A stretch of 8,898 nt of DNA, taken from Verrucomicrobiota bacterium (GTDB lineage Bacteria > Verrucomicrobiota > Verrucomicrobiia > Chthoniobacterales > Xiphinematobacteraceae). Location: assembly GCA_003176035.1 (NCBI GenBank), contig PSRL01000059.1, positions 1 to 8,898 of the forward strand, in the 5' to 3' direction. Shown one piece after another: positions 1 through 6,868 of this stretch. The notes below the pieces were generated by a model. That model was not told where the DNA came from. It searched no databases and saw nothing but the letters and a program-made list of their open reading frames with translations. A program made the position numbers and the translations under genes. How positions within the stretch are numbered: position 1 is the stretch's first letter; each line of letters begins with the position of its first letter.

Positions 1-1
1 T

Positions 2-724
2 GAATTTAGTATGCGATATAACCTTTTTCGGTGTTCGCAATTTATTATCAATCCGCGACCTGGTTATAGCACCACGCAAGTAATGCGTGCTCTTGAGCAA
101 GTTTATGCTGAGACTATGCCGTCGGGAATGGGTTATGATTATATTGGCATGTCCCGATCGCAACAGGAAGCTCAGCAAGGAATTTCTCCCGTAGCGATTT
201 TCGCGCTTTCGCTCCTTTTTGTTTTTCTTATTTTAGCCGCTCAATATGAAAGTTGGTCCCTCCCCTTAAGTGTTCTTCTTTGCACTCCTATTGCAGTTTT
301 TGGTGCCCTTTTTGCCCTCTTTTTGCGCAACAAGGAAAATGACCTCTATGCGCAAATCGGACTCGTGATGTTGATTGGCCTTGCGGCAAAGAATGCCATC
401 CTCATCGTTGAATTTGCTAAAAAAGAATATGAAAAGGGGATGCCATTGGCTGCTGCGGCCTTGGCCGGAGCAAAGCTTCGCTTACGTCCGATTTTGATGA
501 CCGCTTTTGCATTTATTTTTGGCTGTATTCCGCTTTGGCACGCCAGCGGTTCAGGAGCCATTGCTCGTCAATCTCTTGGCACAACTGTTATCGGTGGCAT
601 GCTGGCATCCACCTTATTGGCTATCTTCCTAATTCCCACGGCCTTTTACTTCGTGGAAAAGTTGTTCCCGAAAAAACCAATGACGCGCCTTCCCGATTCT
701 CATAAGCCCTTTCCCCAAACCTAG
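2..724 (+). CDS. RND efflux transporter, HAE1/AcrB type, C-terminal part (5' end outside window)
   Basis: This is the inner-membrane proton-antiport pump subunit of a tripartite multidrug or amphiphile exporter. The frame is open to the left edge, so the ATG at 11 is internal; AcrB-type pumps are about 1,050 residues and only the last 240 or so are here. Counting from that ATG, residues 1-50 are the end of the second periplasmic porter loop (RYNLF near the start, PGYST at 17-21, GYDYIGMS at 41-48). Five membrane helices follow, roughly at 59-78, 84-106, 112-135, 158-178 and 189-217, matching TM8-TM12. Family signatures include AAQYESWSLP (76-85), IGLAAKNAILIVEFAK (122-137) and LRPILMTAFAF (158-168). 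The wording around DLYAQIGLVMLIG resembles the MexF/OqxB branch, but the substrate cannot be told. No adaptor or outer-membrane gene follows, so they must lie upstream or elsewhere. Family assignment is very secure; whether the upstream part is intact is unknown. Confidence 0.93.
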   Translation, partial: EFSMRYNLFRCSQFIINPRPGYSTTQVMRALEQVYAETMPSGMGYDYIGMSRSQQEAQQGISPVAIFALSLLFVFLILAAQYESWSLPLSVLLCTPIAVFGALFALFLRNKENDLYAQIGLVMLIGLAAKNAILIVEFAKKEYEKGMPLAAAALAGAKLRLRPILMTAFAFIFGCIPLWHASGSGAIARQSLGTTVIGGMLASTLLAIFLIPTAFYFVEKLFPKKPMTRLPDSHKPFPQT

Positions 725-1012
725 GAAGACTGGCATTGCCAGAAATTTTTAAGCCAGGCGCGAGGCAACAACCAGTCCATCCGGCGGTCGCCGGACCTGG
801 GCCAAAAAGGCGGGCAACCTCAGGGCGATTTCCTGCAACATGTAGCTATCTAGTTCATAAATGCTCTAGCTAGGTTTTGGGAGAGGCTCTAAGAACCTGT
901 AGCCGATATCCACTATTGAATAGTTTTGCCAGCTACCATAACTTCAGAGACAGATCGAGCGCTGGAGTCACCTTATTGTATGAAGGAATACTCCAACTAG
1001 AGCATCAAACCT
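725..1012 (+). other. carA leader / intergenic region with several dyads
   Basis: No gene is seen here. Apart from the terminator there is a GC-rich hairpin, TCCGGCG (780-786) and CGCCGGA (789-795), loosely flanked by CCAG (774-777) and CTGG (797-800). A 13-bp palindrome, ACTATT-G-AATAGT, lies at 912-924. ATGCTCTAG (861-869) is repeated inverted as CTAGAGCAT (997-1005), ending seven bases before the carA ATG. TGGAGT (963-968) pairs with ACTCCA (989-994) and holds the only SD-like GAAGGA (982-987) in its loop. I could not pick a convincing promoter; TTGAAT (916-921) is a possible -35 but has no good -10. Any regulatory role is inference. Confidence 0.35.
730..750 (+). terminator. Short rho-independent terminator after the RND gene
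   Basis: CTGGC (730-734) and GCCAG (738-742) form a perfect 5-bp stem with a three-base ATT loop. AAATTTTT follows at once, six bases after the RND stop codon. The stem is short, so efficiency may be modest, but placement and T-run fit an intrinsic terminator. Confidence 0.5.
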
Positions 1013-2194
1013 ATGCAAAAAGCAATTTTAGCACTGGAAGATGGACGCATCTTCCGCGGAGAAGCCTTTGGCCACACCAGTACGTCAACTGGGGAGATTT
1101 GCTTTAATACTTCGATGACCGGCTACCAGGAAATCCTCACCGATCCTTCATACTGCGGTCAGATTGTGACCATGACCTATCCTGAAATTGGGAACTATGG
1201 GGTCAATTCACTTGATATCGAGAGTGACCGTCCTTACGTTCATGGGTTTGTCATAGAAGAGCTTAGCCCAATTGTCAGCAACTGGAGAGCCGAGGCTACC
1301 TTGCATGACTATTTGACTCGATACCATATTCCGGGAATTTCAGGAATCGACACTCGTGCCTTGACGCGCCACCTTCGAATTTACGGTGCGATGAAGGCTT
1401 GCCTCACCACCGAAATAGAAGATGAAGATCAAGTCATCGCGCTAGCTCAAAACTGCGAAGGCGTGGAAGGAGTGGACTTGGTCTGCAAGGTGACCTCTTC
1501 TGCTTCGTATGACTGGGACCCGGACGATATCGAGAGCCGAACCTGGGTTCCCATAAACCCCGCCTTAAAAACGGAACTCAACGCGCAGGGGGACGCTTTT
1601 TTTCCCCTTCCCGAAGCAAAATACCCTATCGTTGCTTATGACTTGGGAATGAAACGAAATATCCTCCGCTCCTTACGGCGATCTGGCTTTAAAGTACGAG
1701 TCGTTCCTGCGGAAACTTCCGCTAAAGAGATCCTCGATACTAAACCCAAAGGAGTGTTTCTTTCCAATGGCCCCGGTGATCCGGCAACTTTGAACTATGT
1801 GATGGAGAATGTTCGGGCACTTGCGCCTCAGATACCAATTTTTGGAATCTGTCTCGGCCATCAAATTCTTGGCCGAGCCTTTGGCGGAAACACCTTCAAA
1901 TTAAAATTTGGCCATCACGGAGCTAACCAACCAGTCAAGGATCTTCGGACTGGTAAGATTTCCATTACCTCACAAAATCACGGCTTCGCCGTCGCTCCGG
2001 ATTCTTTGCCTAGCAACATCGAAATCACGCATATTAATTTGAACGACGGCACAGTCGCTGGACTGCGCCATAGGGAATACCCCACTTTTAGCGTTCAATA
2101 CCACCCTGAAGCCTCGCCCGGTCCTCATGACGGAAACTATCTTTTTCGGCAATTTTTCGACATGGTGGAAAAAGCTTCACCTGCTAACGGATAG
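1013..2194 (+). CDS. carA: Carbamoyl-phosphate synthetase small (glutaminase) subunit
   Basis: CarA hydrolyses glutamine and channels ammonia to CarB, which makes carbamoyl phosphate for pyrimidine and arginine synthesis in the cytoplasm. The 393 residues match the usual family length. Residues 1-150 form the CPSase small-chain domain, starting with the typical LALEDGRIFRGEAFG and containing FNTSMTGYQEILTDPSY (31-47) and SGIDTRALTR (110-119). The class I glutamine amidotransferase domain spans about 204-385. It has the GPGDP loop (253-257), nucleophile Cys280 in FGICLGHQ, the SQNHGFAV loop (320-327), and the rest of the triad, His364 and Glu366, in YHPEASPGPHD. These residues align with E. 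coli Cys269, His353 and Glu355. An in-frame stop lies at 998-1000, so 1013 is the first possible start; no good SD sits in front of it. carB is not adjacent. The product is certain and apparently intact. Confidence 0.97.
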   Translation: MQKAILALEDGRIFRGEAFGHTSTSTGEICFNTSMTGYQEILTDPSYCGQIVTMTYPEIGNYGVNSLDIESDRPYVHGFVIEELSPIVSNWRAEATLHDYLTRYHIPGISGIDTRALTRHLRIYGAMKACLTTEIEDEDQVIALAQNCEGVEGVDLVCKVTSSASYDWDPDDIESRTWVPINPALKTELNAQGDAFFPLPEAKYPIVAYDLGMKRNILRSLRRSGFKVRVVPAETSAKEILDTKPKGVFLSNGPGDPATLNYVMENVRALAPQIPIFGICLGHQILGRAFGGNTFKLKFGHHGANQPVKDLRTGKISITSQNHGFAVAPDSLPSNIEITHINLNDGTVAGLRHREYPTFSVQYHPEASPGPHDGNYLFRQFFDMVEKASPANG

Positions 2195-2244
2195 ATATTA
2201 GAGCGAAAGGACGCTGCAATGAGCAGGCCACAAACCCATATCCT

Positions 2245-2424
2245 ATGGAAGATCCCGCATACAGTCTCTGCGCTCCCACCGGCGCACGCCCTTCTTCTTT
2301 TGTTTCTTCTTCTCCGGTGCCCAAAAGCCTCAAACATACCCGCTTTACCATAGGTATCATCGTTTTTAGCGCCTTTGCGATGCTCTCTGGGGCGGCTGCC
2401 GTTATCTGCCTCATCCTCCAATAA
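2245..2424 (+). CDS. Small single-pass membrane protein, function unknown
   Basis: This 59-residue frame starts 50 bases after carA. Residues 1-27 are polar and rich in proline and serine, with SSFVSSSPVPKSL at 17-29. A basic stretch (KSLKHTR, 27-33) leads into one hydrophobic segment at about 34-58 (TIGIIVFSAFAMLSGAAAVI and onward), ending in a glutamine and TAA. By the positive-inside rule the N-terminus would be cytoplasmic. I do not recognise a family. The start has no Shine-Dalgarno sequence, but neither does carA. A competing frame, ATG at 2219 to TAG at 2351 (44 residues), has a better SD (AAAGGA, 2206-2211) but a less protein-like sequence. It could be a carA-cotranscribed gene or chance; the clean membrane helix favours a real gene. 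Confidence 0.45.
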   Translation: MEDPAYSLCAPTGARPSSFVSSSPVPKSLKHTRFTIGIIVFSAFAMLSGAAAVICLILQ

Positions 2425-2469
2425 CAATCCGGTCGGCAGCGTAAAAATTCTCCGACAGCCACCGGGCAA

Positions 2470-3081
2470 TCAATCGCCCAGCTCCACATTCCAATAGGCA
2501 AGGTCCACAAAGTGTTTCCAGCTTTCATGCTGTCTAGAAGAAAAGGCTATGTTGACAAAGGGACGCCACTTAGGCCGTTTAGGCTTACGGATGAGGTGCA
2601 TTCTCGCCTCGTGTGGCAGCCGATTCCCCTTACGGGTATTGCAAGGAATACAGGAACATACCACGTTTTCCCAACTCGTGTCGCCCCCTTTATCCCGGGG
2701 AATCACATGGTCCAAATTCAAATTGCATCGATCGAAAACCTTTCCGCAGTATTGGCAGGTATTCTTATCGCGCTCAAAAATGTTATGTCTGGTGAATTTC
2801 ACTTCTTTTTTAGGAAGTTTCTCGAACAGCATCAAAACGATGATACGAGGTATCCTAATTTTTAGGGAAACCGTCTTCACCATTTCAGGCTCAGGATTCG
2901 CTTCGGAAAAATCCTGCCAGCTCTGAAAATCATGAGTAAAAAAACCGCTCTCCCCTTCCGAACACACAACGTGCGCATGTCCTTGGCACAGAAGGGTGAA
3001 AGCTCTTCGTACACTGCAAGTATTGATCGCCTGCCATAAACGATTCAACACCAATACGGGATGATCCAATAGCGACTCCAC
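2470..3081 (-). CDS. HNH endonuclease family protein
   Basis: This 203-residue protein carries a zinc-finger-bearing HNH nuclease fold in its second half. The zinc ligands are C109-x-x-C112 (TCQYCG) and C144-x-x-C147 (CIPC). The catalytic core is LDHVIPRDKGG (123-133) with Asp124-His125, then W137-E138-N139 and Asn148 in CNTRKG, followed by the typical P..EA.M.L tail (156-163). The N-terminal 90 residues (PVLVLNRLWQAIN at 8-20) are the usual extension of this stand-alone group, which is widespread in bacteria and has no well-defined role; it is not by itself a restriction enzyme or homing element. The start is GTG, chosen because AAGGAAAGGAG lies just upstream and an in-frame stop blocks a longer protein. 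It is convergent with the carA side and has its own promoter. Nuclease activity is likely from the motifs; target and purpose are unknown. Confidence 0.9.
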   Translation of the reverse strand: MESLLDHPVLVLNRLWQAINTCSVRRAFTLLCQGHAHVVCSEGESGFFTHDFQSWQDFSEANPEPEMVKTVSLKIRIPRIIVLMLFEKLPKKEVKFTRHNIFERDKNTCQYCGKVFDRCNLNLDHVIPRDKGGDTSWENVVCSCIPCNTRKGNRLPHEARMHLIRKPKRPKWRPFVNIAFSSRQHESWKHFVDLAYWNVELGD

Positions 3082-3091
3082 TCGACTCCTT
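3082..3091 (-). promoter_or_regulatory. Strong ribosome binding site deciding the GTG start of the HNH gene
   Basis: On the - strand the bases before GTG read AAGGAAAGGAG-TCGA, placing an AGGAG core about 4-5 bases from the start codon. It is the clearest Shine-Dalgarno sequence in the window and the main reason for accepting a GTG start. Confidence 0.6.
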
Positions 3092-3144
3092 TCCTTACAT
3101 ACTCCTCACCAGCAACAAGATTGCAACCGGTCAACGATGGCTGA

Positions 3145-3173
3145 TTCTTAGCAGTCCGGGAATCGAGTGTCAA
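3145..3173 (-). promoter_or_regulatory. Sigma70-type promoter for the HNH gene
   Basis: Read on the - strand, TTGACA (3173-3168) is followed after exactly 17 bases by TAAGAA (3150-3145). Transcription would begin near 3138, about 57 bases before the GTG start at 3081. A perfect -35, optimal spacing and location in the only gap before this gene support it. No operator is evident. Confidence 0.55.
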
Positions 3174-3219
3174 TCGCCGTGAATAAAGCGTGGATAATCC
3201 CTAGTGGCGAAAAGGGCTT

Positions 3220-3663
3220 TTAAGGCTTTCCACCGAAAGTTACGAAATCATCCAAATCTAGCAAATCAAAAAAGGTTACGAGATCCGACCGATTTGGCCC
3301 GGCAGCCTTTTGCAGTTTGTTGAAGAATTCTCTCTCTTCTATGGAAGTAGGGGCGTGCTGCTCTTGAAAGCGAGACCAGGTATTGATTTCCAGTTCGTTG
3401 CGGGGATTTTGAGCATGTGCATGAATCCAGTTTAAAATTTCTCCATCTCCCAACCCGTTTTTCACCTGTTCTTTCAGAGCTTCCGGGTCGATCCCTACAA
3501 AGGAAAGAAAGCGTTGGTCCAGAGGACATGCGTAGCCGTAATTACCATTGCTGTCAGTAAGAGTGGCACGGCACTTGTCCAAAATTCGAGGAAGAATCAC
3601 AAAGCCACCTAAGCGGACTCTGGGACTACGTGGGGGCCGCTGTTCGAGATTGAGAGTGGTCAT
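3220..3663 (-). CDS. DUF5069 domain-containing protein
   Basis: The 147-residue protein matches the DUF5069 family, small proteins of unknown function found often in Verrucomicrobiota and related groups. Recognisable parts are the N-terminal RSPRVRLGGFVILPRILDK (12-30), CPLDQRFLSFVGID (46-59), the helical GDGEILNWIHAHAQNPRN (72-89) and the acidic ending FFDLLDLDDF (131-140). No signal peptide or membrane segment is visible, so it is probably cytoplasmic. Length is normal for the family and nothing looks broken. The ATG has no SD and lies only nine bases from the -10 of a good promoter, so the mRNA may be leaderless. It lies 66 bases downstream of the mutarotase-like gene and 138 bases upstream of the HNH gene. 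The family call rests on memory of its motifs; function is unknown. Confidence 0.8.
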   Translation of the reverse strand: MTTLNLEQRPPRSPRVRLGGFVILPRILDKCRATLTDSNGNYGYACPLDQRFLSFVGIDPEALKEQVKNGLGDGEILNWIHAHAQNPRNELEINTWSRFQEQHAPTSIEEREFFNKLQKAAGPNRSDLVTFFDLLDLDDFVTFGGKP

Positions 3664-3672
3664 CGGGGAATA

Positions 3673-3700
3673 ATTATTCAGCTCTGAGGTATGCAGTCAA
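3673..3700 (-). promoter_or_regulatory. Sigma70-type promoter for the DUF5069 gene, near-leaderless
   Basis: On the - strand TTGACT (3700-3695) is followed after 16 bases by AATAAT (3678-3673); each box is one mismatch from consensus. Only nine bases separate the -10 from the ATG at 3663, so the predicted start point falls within a few bases of the start codon. Confidence 0.5.
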
Positions 3701-3729
3701 GCAGTTCTCCGAAGTCGGCTCATCAATTA

Positions 3730-4878
3730 TCATCCCACCAGACTCGGGCTGTAAATGAAATCAGTCTGAAGAGGAACAGAAACGCTTTTGCCGCTGGCGG
3801 AAACCACGGTCACAGAGTTTTCCTCTGGGAGAACCGTTTTCACTATATCAAAACCTGCCGGTATCCCTGCCATGGCCATGATAAAATTTACTATCAAAGG
3901 TCGCTTGGGAGTCAGGATTGCCGAGGTGGGGATTCCTCGCTCATTGAGAGGGTTCTTGGCAGCCGATTCAGCAAGGCCCGTATGAAAATAGCTGGTGACT
4001 TCCTCCAAGCCTAACACATTGCGGTGGCGCCCATTCCACGGCGGATAGTGACGTCCCCCATTGGAATGCCACAAAATTGTTGAAGTTAACACACGTGGGT
4101 CCTTCAATGAAAACCATACACAACGATCTCGGGGAAAAGTCACAGCTGTCCAGGACAGCTGAGATTGAGGGTCCGCCGCAACCTGCACTAGATCTTCAAA
4201 TCCCCGCCGCGCAGGATAGCGCGAAAGGTCAGCAAACCCACCCCGTTCCAACGGCACCGCATCCAGTTTTTCAAACTCCGCCCCAGCTAAAAGAGATGTG
4301 TATCCCCCTTCAGCTGGGTTCTCAAACATTCCGGGAAAAACCTGACCGTAAATGAAGGGACTCATACTGACACGTCCGCTCCCCTCATAGGCTGGGAATT
4401 TTAACATGGCGTGGTGACCAAAATTCATTGGGCCAAGCATGCCACGCACGAGATGTTGACAGTAAACAGCGGAATGACCTGCTTTTAGAATAATAAGTTT
4501 ATCAACGTGTCCCTTGCGTACCGCAGTCTGCATACGGACATGAAGAAAGCTCCCCTCCTTATGGGTCTCACTGGAAACGCGCACCCACTTTTCATTAGCC
4601 GTTTCCCCGTGCAGGGGGTGTCTTTCTTTTTTCCAAGGCGTCTCATTCCCACCAAATGGCATGCAAAAAAAATCCCCTCGCAAAACCCGAAGCATTACCG
4701 GGATTTCTTTGGAAATCTTCTCGGTTGCCCATGGAGCTACCGCTCCCGGTGCAAGGCCATGCTGACCTATCCGGAAACTCACCGGCCCCAAATGGCCACC
4801 CTGGCATGTCAGCGCCGCGTAAACATGAGACGATCCTATCGCCCATGAAGGCTGAGCTAAAATAGAAACACGCTTCAT
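3730..4878 (-). CDS. Galactose mutarotase-like (aldose-1-epimerase fold) protein, substrate unknown
   Basis: The 382-residue protein resembles the galactose-mutarotase/aldose-1-epimerase superfamily of beta-sandwich sugar-binding enzymes. I infer this from the order of conserved-looking blocks: RGDFFCMPFGGN (67-78), ERHPLHGETAN (85-95) with His87 and His90, GPMNFGHHAMLKFP (149-162) with His155 and His156, NGGRHYPPWNGRH (273-285), and GLEEVTSYFH (290-299) with Glu292 and Glu293. Mutarotases use two histidines and a C-terminal glutamate; which of these residues act here cannot be settled by eye. There is no signal peptide or membrane segment. The frame is intact, including an 8-T homopolymer (4665-4672 on the + strand) inside the RGDFFC block. 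The ATG at 4878 has no clear SD. No sugar transporter or kinase lies beside it, so the context does not reveal the substrate. It may be a lineage-specific protein usually left hypothetical. Confidence 0.7.
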   Translation of the reverse strand: MKRVSILAQPSWAIGSSHVYAALTCQGGHLGPVSFRIGQHGLAPGAVAPWATEKISKEIPVMLRVLRGDFFCMPFGGNETPWKKERHPLHGETANEKWVRVSSETHKEGSFLHVRMQTAVRKGHVDKLIILKAGHSAVYCQHLVRGMLGPMNFGHHAMLKFPAYEGSGRVSMSPFIYGQVFPGMFENPAEGGYTSLLAGAEFEKLDAVPLERGGFADLSRYPARRGFEDLVQVAADPQSQLSWTAVTFPRDRCVWFSLKDPRVLTSTILWHSNGGRHYPPWNGRHRNVLGLEEVTSYFHTGLAESAAKNPLNERGIPTSAILTPKRPLIVNFIMAMAGIPAGFDIVKTVLPEENSVTVVSASGKSVSVPLQTDFIYSPSLVG

Positions 4879-5260
4879 GCAAAGGGGGTATCGGCTACCC
4901 TAAGGGAATACAGATAATAAGCAAGAAAAGATAATAGTTTAGAGGAAAAAAATGACTCCCCACAGAAGGGATTAAAGCAACCTATTGCATAAAGCAGTTT
5001 ATAAATAATTGTTCTTTTAAAAAAAAATTTAGTTCTGAAAGATAATTTGCCGGCAGGTGCAGTGCCGGGACTTGCGCTTTTTCCAGGCGTGTAACTCCTG
5101 CCCCACACGGGACCTGCGGTTTGCAAATGGGTTTCTTATGGATTAAATTTACCTACTTTTCTGTAGGCTGAATGTCAAAAACGGATGTCGCTACATTTTA
5201 GCTCAAGAAGGGGTAGAATAGGCCTTAGCAATTCGAATCTTTTAGTAGTTTGCGAATCCA
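4879..5260. other. Divergent intergenic region, no gene seen
   Basis: This 382-bp gap separates the leftward mutarotase-like gene from the rightward duplicated-domain gene, so it should hold promoters for both; I found no convincing -35/-10 pair for either. TAGAAT (5214-5219) is a possible -10 for the rightward gene with only a poor -35. The stretch 4895-5047 is very AT-rich and includes a run of nine A (5029-5037), while about 5048-5115 is clearly GC-rich. CCTAC-N6-GTAGG near 5152-5167 is a short hairpin. Short open frames here have no credible start or motif. Confidence 0.5.
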
Positions 5261-6868
5261 ATGGCGCCATATTTTGTCTGCAGAAAAGTCCAACCTATGA
5301 ACAAATTATCTCCTAATCAGCTTATGAAAGCAATTAACTCTATGGAACCAATCAATAATAAACTTGCAAAGAATTATGCGCCCCCCCCTGGTGAGCCTCA
5401 AGGGTCGGTGAATCTCCCCAGTGCTCCGGCCCTCCAAAAGGACTCTGTTTCCAACTTAAATAAGTTGGTTCACAAGCGCTCAATTCGGCCGCCAAAATTG
5501 GAGGGATCTCAGGATCCCCTTCCTCCGTATCCTCACCAGTTCACTCATTTCCTCGCAAATAAGAATAAAGCTGCGATCGAAATTCCCGGTTATGCCTCGG
5601 TTGAGGACTTTCTTAGCAGCGACCCTGAAGAATCTGAGGAAGCTCTCGCAGCGTATGAACATAAAAACCCTAAACAAGAGGCGCTAATGCTTCTTGGCCT
5701 CAAAAAAGCAAAAATCGATCAGCACATCGATACGGTGTTTACCAGGCAGTTCATAGCCATACAACGTTCAACCAATGCGGAAGAAAAAAAACGTCTTTTG
5801 CAGAGTTTCCAGGATCAAGTAAAATCCGGATTCGATGGGATCATCACTCTGGAAAATTATGCTCAAGAAATTGTTGCTGCAATGCAACAGAAACTTGATC
5901 AAGTAAAATTCCGGGAGGGAAACAGATGGGTTGGGGCCGGAACATGGCCGGACACCTCCAATGAGGCAAGTTGGAACAGACGTTGGCAAGGTCGCTTGAG
6001 TGAAGCGAAGGCGCAAGTGGCAAGCGGTATCCTTTCAGCAAAAACACGCTTTCAGCAGGAGATCGACTCTAAGATTTCCAATTTGCAGGTCGAACTCACA
6101 CGGTTAGCGAACATACCTGTGGAAAATTTTCGCCTGCCGCCCCAAGTTCGTTTTCTGCCTCCAGCACGTTACGAATCTCTTCCTAATTATTCCAGGCCAT
6201 TTGAAAATTACGATTCGGCTGCGTCCGAGAAAAATGGACTGGGGCATGTAATGAATCAAATTGGTTACAGTTCAGTAGAAGACTTCTTAAGTAGCAGACC
6301 TTCGGATGTGCAAAAGGCCGCCAACAGTGGCTATAAAAATCCCAAGCAAGAAGCGAGCGACCTTTTGATGACGGGGGGATTTAAAAAAATTACTCAACAC
6401 ATTCAAACAAGGTATGAATTTTACAAGCAGGAAATGCAAAAGCAGTCCTCCCCTGAGGCAAAGCGGATGCTCTTCCAAGCTTTTCTCGAGGAAATGAACG
6501 CTAATAAACCGGAATGGAAAAGCTATCTTGAGGACGATAAGACTCGAGTATCCATACGGATGGATCATGCGCTCGATACCATCCAATTTAGAAAACCGAG
6601 CAGATGGTTTCCAAAAACCACCCACTGGTATCGCGATGGATGGAATATTTTCCGTGGAGCGCCGTGGACATATAGCAGCGTCAAAGAGAGGTGGAATCGT
6701 GAATGGTTTACGGTGGGATTTCCCGCGGAGAACCGTCCACCACGCATTAGCGAAGCAAAATCGGCGGTGAGAGACGGATTGCAGCAAACTCTCAATGAAA
6801 TATTCGAAAAATTGGATTCTACAATCACTGAGCTATCCACCAGCCTACAAACTCTCGCATCCCAATAG
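5261..6868 (+). CDS. Unknown protein with two diverged copies of one domain
   Basis: I do not recognise this 535-residue protein. Residues 1-107 look disordered and proline-rich (PPPGEP 41-46, DPLPPYPHQF 85-94). Copy 1 (about 108-282) and copy 2 (about 333-533) align throughout: GYxSVEDFLSS (110-120 and 335-345), KNPKQEA (135-141 and 359-365), FRxxxRW (217-223 and 443-449), WNRxW (238-242 and 478-482), RxSEAKxxV (245-253 and 495-503). Each copy ends in a heptad-like helical stretch. The linker 283-332 is again proline and aromatic rich. No signal peptide or membrane segment is visible. Copy 2 carries an insertion of about 20 residues between FRxxxRW and WNRxW. The start is uncertain: ATG 5261 gives 535 residues, ATG 5297 (Met13, MNKLSPNQ) gives 523, and neither has an SD. 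An 8-C run (5381-5388) encodes the PPP. A structural or secreted effector-like protein is conceivable, but the sequence gives no function. Confidence 0.85.
   Translation: MAPYFVCRKVQPMNKLSPNQLMKAINSMEPINNKLAKNYAPPPGEPQGSVNLPSAPALQKDSVSNLNKLVHKRSIRPPKLEGSQDPLPPYPHQFTHFLANKNKAAIEIPGYASVEDFLSSDPEESEEALAAYEHKNPKQEALMLLGLKKAKIDQHIDTVFTRQFIAIQRSTNAEEKKRLLQSFQDQVKSGFDGIITLENYAQEIVAAMQQKLDQVKFREGNRWVGAGTWPDTSNEASWNRRWQGRLSEAKAQVASGILSAKTRFQQEIDSKISNLQVELTRLANIPVENFRLPPQVRFLPPARYESLPNYSRPFENYDSAASEKNGLGHVMNQIGYSSVEDFLSSRPSDVQKAANSGYKNPKQEASDLLMTGGFKKITQHIQTRYEFYKQEMQKQSSPEAKRMLFQAFLEEMNANKPEWKSYLEDDKTRVSIRMDHALDTIQFRKPSRWFPKTTHWYRDGWNIFRGAPWTYSSVKERWNREWFTVGFPAENRPPRISEAKSAVRDGLQQTLNEIFEKLDSTITELSTSLQTLASQ
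5582..6106 (+). repeat. Domain copy 1 of the duplicated protein
   Basis: This coding repeat corresponds to residues 108-282. It shares its motif order with the copy at 6257-6859 but is strongly diverged at the DNA level, mostly by synonymous changes, so it is an ancient in-frame duplication and not a recent tandem repeat. Confidence 0.8.
6257..6859 (+). repeat. Domain copy 2 of the duplicated protein
   Basis: This coding repeat corresponds to residues 333-533. It is longer than copy 1 because of extra tryptophan and arginine-rich sequence around residues 450-475 (HWYRDGWNIFRGAPW at 455-469). Confidence 0.8.

Noticed and set aside
2428..2465. GTCGG/CCGAC and CCGG/CCGG pairing between the convergent small gene and HNH gene, considered as a bidirectional terminator
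   Set aside because: Stem of only 5 bp with a 15-base loop and no T-run after it on either strand.
2137..2528. Two - strand open frames of 110 and 114 codons over the carA end and the small membrane gene
   Set aside because: They overlap the carA 3' end and the HNH 3' end in other frames, are rich in Arg and Cys with no motif, and have no promoter or SD.
2470..3081. HNH gene as a homing endonuclease, Cas9/IscB relative or restriction enzyme
   Set aside because: No RuvC domain, intron, guide-RNA-like neighbour or methyltransferase partner; the layout fits the stand-alone HNH group.
4875..5126. 83-residue - strand frame upstream of the mutarotase-like gene
   Set aside because: Composition follows the AT- and GC-rich patches, with no motif, and it overlaps the mutarotase-like start region in another frame.
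5225..5245. TTCGAATC, as in a tRNA T-loop
   Set aside because: No T-arm stem around it and no acceptor or anticodon arms upstream.
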